NCBI RefSeq assembly: GCF_000022325.1 | Contig: NC_012034.1 | Location: 2,231,501-2,295,500 of the forward strand | Length of the DNA: 64,000 nucleotides | Source of the DNA: Caldicellulosiruptor bescii DSM 6725 | GTDB lineage: Bacteria > Bacillota > Thermoanaerobacteria > Caldicellulosiruptorales > Caldicellulosiruptoraceae | Reading direction: 5' to 3' | In this document: in pieces, positions 45,649 through 55,001 of the stretch | Position numbering within the stretch: position 1 is the stretch's first letter | Layout: every line of letters begins with the position of its first letter | Program-made: the position numbers and the translations under genes | Notes under the pieces: generated by a model | Seen by the model: only the letters and a program-made list of their open reading frames with translations | Told to the model about the DNA's origin: nothing | Database searches by the model: none

Positions 45649-46389
45649 TTATTTTTCCAAATACTTTTGTAATGCACTTCTGAGTTTTAAAAGCGCTCGC
45701 GTGTGAAGCTGACTTACACGTGATTCAGATACGCCCAGAACTTTTGCTATCTCTTTTATGCTAAGTTCTTCATAGTAATAAAGTACTATCACCATCCTTT
45801 CATTCTCCAAAAGATTATCTATCTGCTGCCTCAACACTTCTCTAAGCTCTTCATTCTCTATAAAATGTTCTGGCTGGGACACAAAATCTTCAAGCCCGCC
45901 AATTTTGCTTTCATAATTTTGTTCTAAAAAACTTTCCAGTGAAATAATCATCCCACTGGATATCCTGTCTTGCAGTTTCTGAAGTTCCTCTACAGAAATT
46001 CCAATTCTCTTAGCAACTTCTTGATTTGTCGGGGTTTTACCTTCTTTTTCTATCTCAATGTAAACCCTTTCTATCTCTTTTGCTTTCTGTCGAATGCTTC
46101 GTGGCAAAAAGTCCTGGCTTCTAACACAGTCAATTATTGCTCCTTTTATTCTTGTATATGCATACGTCTCAAATTTGACTCCTTTTTGACTATCAAACTT
46201 TTCGATTGCATCAAGAAGACCAATTGAACCATAACTTACCAAGTCATCATACTCAACATTACCACCAAAATAAATGGCCATCCTGCCAGCCACAAGCTTT
46301 ACAAGTGGCATGTATTTTATTATAAGTTGTTCTTTTATTTTAGGGTCTTTTGTCTTTGTAAACTTTTCCCACAAAAGTGCATCATCCAT
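45649..46389 (-). CDS. sigD: Motility sigma factor SigD (FliA/WhiG family)
   Basis: SigD directs RNA polymerase to late flagellar, chemotaxis and autolysin genes, and is held inactive by FlgM until the hook is complete. The 246-residue protein has region 2 (YGSIGLLDAIEKFDSQKGVK, FETYAYTRIKGAIIDCVRSQ with the -10 recognition helix), region 3 (PTNQEVAKRIGISVEELQKL) and region 4 (VLYYYEELSIKEIAKVLGVS). The sequence is closest to FliA/WhiG. It is placed near the end of the fla/che operon as in Bacillus, where position controls how often cells become motile. No flgM is in the window. Confidence 0.95.
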   Translation of the reverse strand: MDDALLWEKFTKTKDPKIKEQLIIKYMPLVKLVAGRMAIYFGGNVEYDDLVSYGSIGLLDAIEKFDSQKGVKFETYAYTRIKGAIIDCVRSQDFLPRSIRQKAKEIERVYIEIEKEGKTPTNQEVAKRIGISVEELQKLQDRISSGMIISLESFLEQNYESKIGGLEDFVSQPEHFIENEELREVLRQQIDNLLENERMVIVLYYYEELSIKEIAKVLGVSESRVSQLHTRALLKLRSALQKYLEK

Positions 46390-46412
46390 ACCTATTCGTA
46401 CCTCTCAGCTAT

Positions 46413-46604
46413 TTAAGGATTATGGTCCTTGTTGTCATTCAATATATCTTTAACTATACTTCCAAACACATAACCTATAATCGACACTAAAGCAGTTGCA
46501 AAAAATGTGTACTCTCCAGATTTTCTTGTAACAAGACATGCAACAAGAACAATACTTCCACCTACAAGTGCTAAAATCTCAGGTAATAGTTGCTCCCCTT
46601 TCAA
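46413..46604 (-). CDS. Small two-helix membrane protein between cheD and sigD
   Basis: A 63-residue protein with two predicted transmembrane helices (EILALVGGSIVLVACLVTRK and FFATALVSIIGYVFGSIVKD) and a short polar tail. I do not recognise it. The spacing (18 bp to cheD, 23 bp to sigD) and direction make it part of the motility operon. It might be a lipid-facing or signalling peptide, but there is no evidence of function. Confidence 0.65.
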   Translation of the reverse strand: MKGEQLLPEILALVGGSIVLVACLVTRKSGEYTFFATALVSIIGYVFGSIVKDILNDNKDHNP

Positions 46605-46621
46605 CTTTCAAGTCTTCTCCT

Positions 46622-47104
46622 TTAAATTGTTTTTGTTCCCTTGCCTATTGTCTTTATTTCAAGCCTACCATCTTCTGAGTAAAATATGATTGTTCTACCA
46701 TAATTTCCTCCAGTATCTTCTGCCACAATGGGTATATTTTGTTCCTGTAAAACTTTTTTAGCAGCCTCCACATTTCTTTTTCCAATGTTCATAAACTCAG
46801 AACGTGTTACCTCAAACATCTGAGCTCCGCCCGCAAGTTTGGCAAACATATTCTTTTTTGCAGCACCAAGTTCTTCCATCTTCTCTATTAGTAGTGGTAT
46901 ACCTGTATCTGCAAACTTTGCAGGATTGGTATTATTTTTTACACCCCAGCTGTAAGGAAGCATAATATGTATCATACCTATTATCTTTGTCTTTGTGTCA
47001 TATATACACACCCCAACGCAAGAACCAAGTCCAAGGGTGGTAAGAGCGTTCGGATAGCCTGTAACATTCAAATCTGCCATGCCTACCTTTATAATCTCCA
47101 TCAT
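46622..47104 (-). CDS. cheD: Chemoreceptor glutamine deamidase CheD
   Basis: CheD deamidates specific glutamines in chemoreceptors and, bound by CheC, adjusts adaptation. The 160-residue protein has the catalytic cysteine region in LTTLGLGSCVGVCIYDTKTK, the histidine in IGMIHIMLPY, and the threonine-containing motif later in FAKLAGGAQMFEV. It is directly downstream of cheC (3-bp gap), its binding partner. The genes for cheB and cheR are not adjacent. Confidence 0.95.
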   Translation of the reverse strand: MMEIIKVGMADLNVTGYPNALTTLGLGSCVGVCIYDTKTKIIGMIHIMLPYSWGVKNNTNPAKFADTGIPLLIEKMEELGAAKKNMFAKLAGGAQMFEVTRSEFMNIGKRNVEAAKKVLQEQNIPIVAEDTGGNYGRTIIFYSEDGRLEIKTIGKGTKTI

Positions 47105-47107
47105 CTT

Positions 47108-47725
47108 TTATGCTACTCCCAGTGCTTTTAACATTTTTTGATATGACTCTATTGTTGGTATAAGAAAAAAATCAGCAACAATTCTATTGCTTTCCTCAAA
47201 AATCTCTGTTTCGATATAAAGCGCAGTATCACCAGTTTCACCAAACTGAATGGCTGGAAAACTTAAAATTGCACCTGCCATGTCTTCAGCAAGCTGCGGA
47301 ACAGACTGAATCATTTTAAAACCTGTGAGAGTTGATAGTGCTGTTAAATACGCCCCTGCTAAAATGTTTCCTATCTCCATCAAAGCAGACTTTTCTATAT
47401 CGGTAAATTCACTGTACCCATTCAAAGTTGTGCCCAATAACATGTTTACAAGAAGGTGGGCAGATGATTGAGACATAACAAACATGATAAATCCTTCTAT
47501 ATCGCCTTCTACATTCAATAAGATTCCAACTACAGGAATCTCTGCCCCGCCAAGTATTTCTGGAACTTCTTGGAGGTTTACCATCTTTACAACAGGAACC
47601 TTCATGTTTATTTTCCTGCCTATCATCATGGCAAGAGCTGACACCGCGTTACCTGTTCCTATGTTCCCCAGCTCTTTTAATACATCTAAATACATTTCGT
47701 TCATTTCGTTATTTGACAAATTCAT
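47108..47725 (-). CDS. cheC: CheY-P phosphatase CheC
   Basis: CheC dephosphorylates CheY-P and regulates CheD. The 205-residue protein carries both active-site helices, each with the E...N pair: DVLKELGNIGTGNAVSALAM near the N-terminus and SALMEIGNILAGAYLTALST in the second half. Two sites distinguish it from CheX-type paralogs such as 37410-37886. It is placed between cheW and cheD as in B. subtilis, with minimal gaps. Confidence 0.95.
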   Translation of the reverse strand: MNLSNNEMNEMYLDVLKELGNIGTGNAVSALAMMIGRKINMKVPVVKMVNLQEVPEILGGAEIPVVGILLNVEGDIEGFIMFVMSQSSAHLLVNMLLGTTLNGYSEFTDIEKSALMEIGNILAGAYLTALSTLTGFKMIQSVPQLAEDMAGAILSFPAIQFGETGDTALYIETEIFEESNRIVADFFLIPTIESYQKMLKALGVA

Positions 47726-47730
47726 AAAAA

Positions 47731-48153
47731 TTAAACCTCCTCGGCTTTCTCAAAAAGCACATCTTCAAGGTTTATGATGTTTATGAGCATCCCATTGTAC
47801 TTTGCAATCGAAAATTTAAACTCATTCCTGTCTCTCGTTGCTTGGTCAAAATCCTCTTTAGAAAGATATACCACATCTAAAACCTCGTCAATTATCAGTC
47901 CTACCTTGAACTCACCTTTCCAGTTAACAATCAAAATTCTTGTCTCTTCACCAAACTCCTCTTTCTCAACACCAATCTTTTCACGAAGGTCTATCACTGG
48001 TACAATCTCACCACGAAGATTTATTACTCCTTTTACATACTGCTTTGTGTGAGGTACACGGGTTATTGGCATTAGTTTTTCAATATTCTCTATATTGTTC
48101 ACATTCAGTCCATAATGCTCATCCGCAAGCCTGAAAACTAAATATTGTTCCAT
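47731..48153 (-). CDS. cheW: Chemotaxis coupling protein CheW
   Basis: CheW links chemoreceptors to CheA in the signalling arrays. The 140-residue protein is a single CheW/SH3-like domain: EQYLVFRLADEHYGLNVNNI, ITRVPHTKQYVKGVINLRGE, IVPVIDLREKIGV and the C-terminal IINLEDVLFEKAEEV. It lies between cheA and cheC, 27 bp from cheA. Confidence 0.96.
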   Translation of the reverse strand: MEQYLVFRLADEHYGLNVNNIENIEKLMPITRVPHTKQYVKGVINLRGEIVPVIDLREKIGVEKEEFGEETRILIVNWKGEFKVGLIIDEVLDVVYLSKEDFDQATRDRNEFKFSIAKYNGMLINIINLEDVLFEKAEEV

Positions 48154-48180
48154 CTTTTTTCACCTCTATACTTTTTTCTT

Positions 48181-50208
48181 TTACACTGTAAGCATGTTAG
48201 GATCAAGTATCATTGCAACAGACCCATCGCCAAGGATTGTTGCACCTGATATGAGTCTAACTCCCTCTAAATACTTTCCAAGCGATTTTATAACAATATC
48301 CTGTTGTCCTAAAAGTTTGTCAACAATGATTCCTGTCAGTTTTTCGCCACGTCTTACTATCACAACTGTAAATTTCTTTTTGTCAAGAACTGGCTCTAAC
48401 CCCACAATAGAATGTAAATGTTTTATTGGAATCACCTGATTTCTCAGCATGATTATTTCCTTTCCTTTTTGAACAACCTTTATATCCTCTTTTGCAACAT
48501 CCACAATCTCTCTGATTGATGCAACAGGAATTGCATATATCTCATCATGTACAGTGACAAGCAATGCCTGAATGATAGCAAGAGTTAACGGAAGTCGTAT
48601 AACAAACTTTGTTCCTTTTCCTTTCTGTGTCTTCACTTCAACCATTCCACCAAGCTGTTCAATCTTGGTCTTTACAACATCAAGTCCAACACCACGTCCA
48701 GAAAGGTTTGTAACCTTGTCTTTTGTTGAAAAGCTTGGCATAAACAGAAAATCTATTATTTCCTGCTCTGTCAATTCTATTTGGTCCTCTTTCAAAAGCC
48801 CCTTTTCTATAGCTTTTTGCTTTACCTTTTCTAAATCAATTCCTTTGCCATCATCTTCAACCTCAATGACAACATTGTTCCCGTCATGATAAGCCGAAAG
48901 TTTAATAAGCCCACTTCTTGGTTTGCCGTTTTTGACCCTCTCATCAGGGTCTTCTATTCCATGGTCGGCAGCATTTCTCAGAAGATGAATAAGAGGATCT
49001 CCAAGCTCGTCCACAATAGTCCTGTCAACCTCAGTATCCTCACCAGACATTACAAGCTCAAATTCCTTTCCAAGTTCTCTTGCTAAATCTCTCATCATCC
49101 TTGGAAAACGTGAAAATACCCTTTCAACCGGGACCATTCGTACCTTCATTACAGCATCGTGTAAACTTGTTGTAATTCTTTCCAAATACTCAATAGACTC
49201 TTCGTATTGTCTATCGTTATACTTTTTTGCAAGTCCTTCTATTCGGCTTTTGATTATAATAAGCTCGCTCACCAAGTTCATAAGAACATCTAATCTTTCA
49301 ATGTCAACTCTAACTGTTTTGCTTGTCTTCTGCAAAGATTCTTGTTTCTGCTGCCTTACAACCTTTACAGTTTCCTGTACTTGTGTCTCTTGCTGTACCT
49401 CTTCAATCTCCTCTTTTTCTTCTGCCATACTTACTTCGCCAGACTTTATCTCAAGCGCTTTTACTTCTCTTATCTCTGAAATTGAAAGAATTCTATCTCT
49501 TATTTTTTCAATCGGCTGCTTGCTTATAACGGTAATAGAAAACTCAAAATCAAACTTTTCATCCTCAATGTCCTGAACCGAGGGTTTAGAATGAATAATT
49601 TCACCAAGTTCCTCAACCGCTCTGAAAACAAGGTATGCACGTGCAGATTTTAAAAGACAGTTCTGGTCAAGCTCAACATCAAATCTGTAAACATTAAACC
49701 CTTGGTCCCAAGCACGTTCTATTGCTCTTACAACAAACTCATCATATTCATATTTCTTACCTGCTTTTGTTGCTGAAGACACCGCCACATCTTCGGCAGG
49801 TTTCCCTAAAATAGCATTTAAAGCATTGACAAGATGCAAATTTGTCTCTTGTCCTTCTGTACCTGTTGCAATTATAACATCTAAGTATGATTCAAGCGCA
49901 TCAACTGTCTTGAAAAGAATATCCATGATATTAGGATTTACTTTTAACTTGCCATCGCGTGCAGCAGCAAGAACATTTTCCATCGCATGTGTAAGCTTTT
50001 GCATATTGACAAATCCCATTGTGCCGGCCATGCCTTTTAAAGTATGGGCTGACCTGAAAATCTCATTTACAATTTGCAAATCCTCCGGGTTTTCTTCAAG
50101 TTTTAGCATATTGTCGTTAAGGCTTTGAATGTGGTCTCTTGCCTCTTCTATAAACATTCCAAGATACTGAGACATATCCATTTTTTCATCACTCTCCTTC
50201 TTTTGCAC
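48181..50208 (-). CDS. cheA: Chemotaxis histidine kinase CheA
   Basis: CheA autophosphorylates on receptor input and phosphorylates CheY. The 675-residue protein has the canonical five parts: P1/HPt with the phospho-accepting His in FRSAHTLKGMAGTMGF, a P2-like linker (~150-290), P3 dimerisation (LDVLMNLVSELIIIKSRIEG), P4 ATPase with N-box LIHLLRNAADHGIEDP and G-boxes DDGKGIDLEKV and SGRGVGLDVVKT, and a CheW-like P5 domain to the C-terminus. The ATG is probably the first (MQKKESDEKMDMSQ), though MDMSQYL is possible. It precedes cheW in the operon. Confidence 0.97.
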   Translation of the reverse strand: MQKKESDEKMDMSQYLGMFIEEARDHIQSLNDNMLKLEENPEDLQIVNEIFRSAHTLKGMAGTMGFVNMQKLTHAMENVLAAARDGKLKVNPNIMDILFKTVDALESYLDVIIATGTEGQETNLHLVNALNAILGKPAEDVAVSSATKAGKKYEYDEFVVRAIERAWDQGFNVYRFDVELDQNCLLKSARAYLVFRAVEELGEIIHSKPSVQDIEDEKFDFEFSITVISKQPIEKIRDRILSISEIREVKALEIKSGEVSMAEEKEEIEEVQQETQVQETVKVVRQQKQESLQKTSKTVRVDIERLDVLMNLVSELIIIKSRIEGLAKKYNDRQYEESIEYLERITTSLHDAVMKVRMVPVERVFSRFPRMMRDLARELGKEFELVMSGEDTEVDRTIVDELGDPLIHLLRNAADHGIEDPDERVKNGKPRSGLIKLSAYHDGNNVVIEVEDDGKGIDLEKVKQKAIEKGLLKEDQIELTEQEIIDFLFMPSFSTKDKVTNLSGRGVGLDVVKTKIEQLGGMVEVKTQKGKGTKFVIRLPLTLAIIQALLVTVHDEIYAIPVASIREIVDVAKEDIKVVQKGKEIIMLRNQVIPIKHLHSIVGLEPVLDKKKFTVVIVRRGEKLTGIIVDKLLGQQDIVIKSLGKYLEGVRLISGATILGDGSVAMILDPNMLTV

Positions 50209-50233
50209 AAAAAGCTTTTTTGGGTATTAATTC

Positions 50234-50935
50234 TTAAAGCAGACCCTTTTGTCTCATCTTTTGTTGCTGAGCAAAAATAAACCTCACTATTTTGTCTATT
50301 TCATTTTGTCTTGCCTCAACAAACTTGCAACCATACATAAACCTGTACGTCGGGTGTTGCACCCTTTCTTTTCTAAGTATCTGTGCTTTTAAGATAAGCT
50401 CTTCTTGTTGAATTGGTATCTTGGCCAAGATTAGCTCACCTATTTCAAACTCTTCTTGTGCTATAAAACAAACACCTCCACCACTGATATCCTTTGTGAG
50501 GGCTTTTACAATTTTCCCTTCTGAAAAGTCATCTGCTGCCCAATCTTCTTGTGTATTTTCCTTTGATATTTTATCAGAGTTTAAAACCTTAACAAATATA
50601 TCTAAATTTATTGGAAGTCTGAAAAACATTCTTCTCTGGATTTTCCTAACATCAGATATCTGCTTGACTTTTACTATGTATTCTGGTTCTTTAAACCTCT
50701 CCTCAACAATTCCATCAAACATCCACACACCGTCGCTTGAAACCTTGTACACCCTCAAAATCTCATCAATGTAAAATGTTACATAAACTCCTTCTTTTAT
50801 GGGCGTGAAGATATAAAAATACTCATCTTTTATATCGGCAATTTTGGAAATATACTGCACATCCTTTTCTTCCCACGTGCGTCTGTCTATTCTGACAATT
50901 TCAATCTTATCACCTACTTTGAAAATCTTTTGCAT
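50234..50935 (-). CDS. YcgR-like PilZ-domain protein, c-di-GMP responsive
   Basis: This 233-residue protein has an N-terminal flagellar-brake (YcgR-type) domain and a C-terminal PilZ domain. The c-di-GMP-binding motifs are visible: RKIQRRMFFRLPINLDIF (RxxxR) and DISGGGVCFIAQEEFE (D/NxSxxG). In other bacteria such proteins slow the motor on binding c-di-GMP. It is encoded between flhG and cheA, the place cheB occupies in B. subtilis, which implies that second-messenger control is built into this operon. Confidence 0.88.
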   Translation of the reverse strand: MQKIFKVGDKIEIVRIDRRTWEEKDVQYISKIADIKDEYFYIFTPIKEGVYVTFYIDEILRVYKVSSDGVWMFDGIVEERFKEPEYIVKVKQISDVRKIQRRMFFRLPINLDIFVKVLNSDKISKENTQEDWAADDFSEGKIVKALTKDISGGGVCFIAQEEFEIGELILAKIPIQQEELILKAQILRKERVQHPTYRFMYGCKFVEARQNEIDKIVRFIFAQQQKMRQKGLL

Positions 50936-50950
50936 AAAAAGCCCCCTCTT

Positions 50951-51847
50951 TTATTTTTCACGAAGTCTTTTGATAATTGAGTCAATAAACCGCGAAAAAC
51001 CACCCCGATTTTTTTCCTCAACATTCTCAGAAGATTTTACAAGTTTCATTGCCACATTTTCAACCTGTCGTGAAATGTTGCTCTTTTCATATGATATCAT
51101 AAATGGTACCTGTTTGATAACTGATTTTGAAACAATACTATTTTCTTCTATATACCCTATATATTCTACTTCTCTTTGCAAAAACCTTTTAATCACGCTA
51201 TTTAGTCTAAAAAAAATCTCTTCTGCTTCCTTGACCCCATTTACCCGGTTTACCAAAAGGTTTATTTTATGATTAAAATCCCTCGCAATAATTGCCTTTA
51301 TTATAGCATAAGCATCTGTGATAGAGGTAGGTTCTGGAGTTGTAATTACAATCACCTCATCTGACATCATTACAAACTCCATAACATTTCTTGAAATCCC
51401 CGCACCTGTATCTATGAGAACTACGTCAAAAGATTTATTTATCAGCTGGGCACACTCAATTAACCTCAAAAGCCTCTCCTCATCCAAATTGGCAAGGTCA
51501 ACTATCCCTGAACCACCTGATATAAAATTGATACCCAGCGGCCCTTCTTCCACAATTGAAAATATATCTTTCTTGCCTTCCAAGACATCTTTTACATTGT
51601 ATTTGGGAGACGTTCCAAGCAAAACTTCAACATTTGAAAGTCCTAAATCAGCGTCAATTATGAGCACTCTTTTACCCATCTTTTTCAAAGCAATTGCCAA
51701 GTTAACAGTAAGATTTGTCTTGCCAACACCGCCTTTACCACTTGTAATGGTCACAACCTTTGATTGCGTACCTTGATAGGCAGGAATATTTGTACTAATT
51801 TCAGCTTTTCTTACAAGGTTTCTCAGCCCCTGTGCCTGGTCTCTCAT
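50951..51847 (-). CDS. flhG: Flagellar number/placement ATPase FlhG (MinD-like)
   Basis: FlhG (YlxH) is a MinD/ParA-like ATPase that controls flagellar number and position together with FlhF. The deviant Walker A is VVTITSGKGGVGKTNLTVNL and Walker B lies in FDVVLIDTGAGISRNVMEF. The N-terminal segment (AQGLRNLVRKAEISTNIPAY) contains the DQAxxLR-type motif that stimulates FlhF GTPase activity, and a C-terminal amphipathic helix (basic, RFIDSIIKRLREK) likely anchors it to the membrane. The gene overlaps flhF by 4 bp (ATGA). Confidence 0.93.
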   Translation of the reverse strand: MRDQAQGLRNLVRKAEISTNIPAYQGTQSKVVTITSGKGGVGKTNLTVNLAIALKKMGKRVLIIDADLGLSNVEVLLGTSPKYNVKDVLEGKKDIFSIVEEGPLGINFISGGSGIVDLANLDEERLLRLIECAQLINKSFDVVLIDTGAGISRNVMEFVMMSDEVIVITTPEPTSITDAYAIIKAIIARDFNHKINLLVNRVNGVKEAEEIFFRLNSVIKRFLQREVEYIGYIEENSIVSKSVIKQVPFMISYEKSNISRQVENVAMKLVKSSENVEEKNRGGFSRFIDSIIKRLREK

Positions 51848-52962
51848 AAAACCTTACTCCCTATGATAAGTTTTGCAAATTGTTCAGGGTTAAACTGTTC
51901 AATATCATCAGGTACATTTTGACCAGTCGTTATATACGCAATTGGCTTTTGTGTAAAGTAGCGGATATTTAATATGTTCCCATAAGTTGATACTTCATCT
52001 ACTTTGGTTACGATAACTTTATAATCATTTAAAAATGAATAGGTATTCACCACCTCTTTGAACACCGACGGCTGGGTTGTTGCACTAAGAAGCAAAAACA
52101 CTTCATCTGGATTTGCTTTGGCGACAAACGCTTTTAGTTCGTCCATATGTTCCTGATTCTTGTGACTTCTTCCCGCAGTGTCAACAAGAACTACATCTGA
52201 GTCAGAAAAGTTTTCAATTATTCTATCATACTCGTCCACCTCATACCACACCTTGGTCTTGATATTCATAATCTCAGCATATGTCTTAAGCTGTTCAACC
52301 GCAGCAATTCTGTATGTATCTGCTGTAATAAATCCTACCTTTTTCCCATCCTCAAACATGAGTTTAGCAGCAATCTTGGCAATTGTGGTTGTCTTGCCAA
52401 CACCTGTTGGCCCTACAAAAAACACAATCTTTGGAATTTTTGAGTTGAATGAAAGCGGTGCTGCCACTCCGAGCATATTCTTTATTCCCTTGTATATATT
52501 GTTTACTACGTTGTTTATTGAAGCTTCTCCGCTTAGGTTTGAAAACAGCATATTTATAATTTCACTTTCCACGCCATTTTTTATTAAATTTTCTCTCATA
52601 ACATCAATAAAATTTTTCTTACTAAGTTCTTTTGTCTGACTAATATCTTCTTCCTGCTCTTTCTTTATAACCTCTTTTAAAACCTTTTCAAGAGAATCAA
52701 TCTTTCTTTCAAGTTCTTTTATCTGGGTCAGTTGGAAGCCCAATGCCAAACTTTCCTGTTTTATAGATTCCTCCTCTTTTTTGACTATCTTTTCATCCTC
52801 GCATGCAGCTGTAACCTCTATTAAGGGTCTTTTGAAAAAACCAAATAGACCTTTCTGTCTTACCTTTTTGGTTGAAAGTATAACTGCATCCTTACCCAAA
52901 TCTGCTTTTATTCTTATTAATGCTTCCTGCATATCATGTGCCAAATACCTCTTGATTCTCAT
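51844..52962 (-). CDS. flhF: Flagellar SRP-type GTPase FlhF
   Basis: FlhF is the third SRP GTPase, directing the site of flagellar assembly. The 372-residue protein has a basic N-terminal B domain (MRIKRYLAHDMQEALIRIKA), a helical N domain and the G domain with P-loop VFFVGPTGVGKTTTIAKIAA, VGFITADTYRIAAVEQLKTY, DVVLVDTAGRSHKNQEHMDE and VTKVDEVS. It lies between flhA and flhG with overlap or 2-bp gaps, the conserved order. Confidence 0.95.
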   Translation of the reverse strand: MRIKRYLAHDMQEALIRIKADLGKDAVILSTKKVRQKGLFGFFKRPLIEVTAACEDEKIVKKEEESIKQESLALGFQLTQIKELERKIDSLEKVLKEVIKKEQEEDISQTKELSKKNFIDVMRENLIKNGVESEIINMLFSNLSGEASINNVVNNIYKGIKNMLGVAAPLSFNSKIPKIVFFVGPTGVGKTTTIAKIAAKLMFEDGKKVGFITADTYRIAAVEQLKTYAEIMNIKTKVWYEVDEYDRIIENFSDSDVVLVDTAGRSHKNQEHMDELKAFVAKANPDEVFLLLSATTQPSVFKEVVNTYSFLNDYKVIVTKVDEVSTYGNILNIRYFTQKPIAYITTGQNVPDDIEQFNPEQFAKLIIGSKVL

Positions 52963-52964
52963 CT

Positions 52965-55001
52965 TTAAACTTCCACCATCCCAACTGTTTTAATCTGCAC
53001 ACTGGGCAGTATCTCATTGTACGAAAGTACTACAACATCAGGAAATATATTTTCTATAAGCCTCCTAAAATATATCCTAACTATCGGCGAACAAATAACA
53101 ATTGGTTGTGATGACATGCTTACCAGCTTTTCTAAAATATTGCTGAGATTGTTTATAAGTTTTTGAATATAATCAGGCGGAAGGTTTAAAAAACTTCCCT
53201 GTTCAGTCTTTTGGATAGAATTCATTATCATATCTTCAACCTCAGGAGAAAGAGTAACCGTTTCGAGTACATTACCAGATACATACTTTTTAGTGATATA
53301 CCTTGACATTGCCTGACGCACATATTCTGTCAAAATATCAGTATCTTTTGTCGTTGGGGCCCAGTCAGCAAGTGTCTCTAATATGGTAACCATATCCCTT
53401 ATTGAAATCCGCTCTTTTAAAAGGTTTGCCAAAACCTTCTGAACTTCCCCAACTGTCATTAGTTTTGGAATGAGTTCATCAACTACAATAGGATTTATTT
53501 CCTTGACATTGTCAATCAGCTTTTGTACATCCTGCCGTGTCAAAAGCTCATGAGCATAGCGTCTTATTATCTCTGTAAGGTGAGTTGCTATAACAGATGG
53601 AAGATCAACCACAGTGTATCCTGCCATCTCGGCTCTTTCTTTAATTGAAGATGGAATCCATAGTGCATCAAGCCCGAACGCAGGCTCTTTTGTTGGTATA
53701 CCTTCTATCTGTTCTGTGACAAAACCAGGATTTATTGCAAGAAGACTGTCACTCATAAGTTCTGCTTTAGCCACTTCAACACCTTTTATGTTAATCCTGT
53801 ACTCGTAAGGTTTTAGTGCCATGTTGTCCCTGAGCCTGATTGTGGGAACAATAATCCCAAGTTCAAGCGCAAGTTGTCTTCTTATCATAACAACCCTTTC
53901 TAAAAGGTCTCCGCCCTGTTCTTTGTCAGCAAGAGGAATTATTCCATATCCAAACTCAACCTCAATAGGGTCGACATATAAAAGATTTACAACATTTTCA
54001 GGTTTCTTTAGTTCTTCAACCTCTTTCTGTTCAACCTGTTTTTCTTCAATACTCTCTATCTTTTTCAGACTACTATTCATTCTAAACCCCATAGCAAACA
54101 TAGCCCCAGATAAGAAAAATAACGAAAGTTTTGGCATTGTTGGAATTAAAGCAAGTACTGCTAAAATACCTCCCACAGTGTAGAGCACTTTTGGGTGAAA
54201 CTCAAACAACTGTTTTATAAGACTTTCTGAGAGCTTGCTCTCATCTGCTGCTTTTGTCACAACAATTCCTGTAGCAGTTGAAATAAGAAGTGCGGGTATC
54301 TGAGCTGCAATTCCATCCCCTACAGATAAAAGAAGATATTTTTGTATAGCCTCGGTGACATCTTCTCCTCTCATAGCAACACCAATTATAAGTCCGCCAA
54401 GCGCGTTGATAAAAGTAATTAATATTGCCGCAATAGCGTCACCTTTGACAAACTTGCTCGCACCGTCCATTGCACCATAAAAGTCTGCCTCTTTTTGAAT
54501 CTTTTTTCTCCTCTCTCTTGCTTCATCTTCAGTTATTATCCCTGCATTGAGGTCTGCATCCACAGCCATTTGTTTGCCCGGCATTGCATCAAGTGTAAAT
54601 CTGGCAGCAACCTCTGATACCCTCTCAGCACCTCTGGTTATCACTATAAACTGGATGATGATTATAATAAAGAATATTATTACACCAACAACAATGTTGC
54701 TACCTATAACAAAATTCCCAAAAGTATATACTATCCTAACATTTTCACCTTGCCCAGTTAATATCTGTCTTGTTGTGGAGATATTTAAAGCAAGCCTGAG
54801 CAATGTTGTAAATAGAAGAAGTGATGGAAATACTGAAAAATCTAAAGCTTCTTTTATGTTTATGCTGTTTAAGAATATAACAAGTGCAAGTGAAAGGTTG
54901 ACAGCAATCAAAACGTCAAGCAAACTCGGTGGTATGGGAAGTATCATCGACAATACTATTACTATCGCAAATACAGAAAAAGTCGCACCTTTAAAATTCA
55001 T
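52965..55001 (-). CDS. flhA: Flagellar export gate protein FlhA
   Basis: FlhA is the large export-gate component of the flagellar type III system. The 678-residue protein has about eight N-terminal transmembrane helices (to ~310), with the conserved cytoplasmic FHIPEP-like loop AARFTLDAMPGKQMAVDADL, followed by the C-terminal cytoplasmic domain that docks chaperone-substrate complexes (VVDLPSVIATHLTEIIRRYA). It overlaps flhB by 4 bp and precedes flhF. Confidence 0.97.
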   Translation of the reverse strand: MNFKGATFSVFAIVIVLSMILPIPPSLLDVLIAVNLSLALVIFLNSINIKEALDFSVFPSLLLFTTLLRLALNISTTRQILTGQGENVRIVYTFGNFVIGSNIVVGVIIFFIIIIIQFIVITRGAERVSEVAARFTLDAMPGKQMAVDADLNAGIITEDEARERRKKIQKEADFYGAMDGASKFVKGDAIAAILITFINALGGLIIGVAMRGEDVTEAIQKYLLLSVGDGIAAQIPALLISTATGIVVTKAADESKLSESLIKQLFEFHPKVLYTVGGILAVLALIPTMPKLSLFFLSGAMFAMGFRMNSSLKKIESIEEKQVEQKEVEELKKPENVVNLLYVDPIEVEFGYGIIPLADKEQGGDLLERVVMIRRQLALELGIIVPTIRLRDNMALKPYEYRINIKGVEVAKAELMSDSLLAINPGFVTEQIEGIPTKEPAFGLDALWIPSSIKERAEMAGYTVVDLPSVIATHLTEIIRRYAHELLTRQDVQKLIDNVKEINPIVVDELIPKLMTVGEVQKVLANLLKERISIRDMVTILETLADWAPTTKDTDILTEYVRQAMSRYITKKYVSGNVLETVTLSPEVEDMIMNSIQKTEQGSFLNLPPDYIQKLINNLSNILEKLVSMSSQPIVICSPIVRIYFRRLIENIFPDVVVLSYNEILPSVQIKTVGMVEV

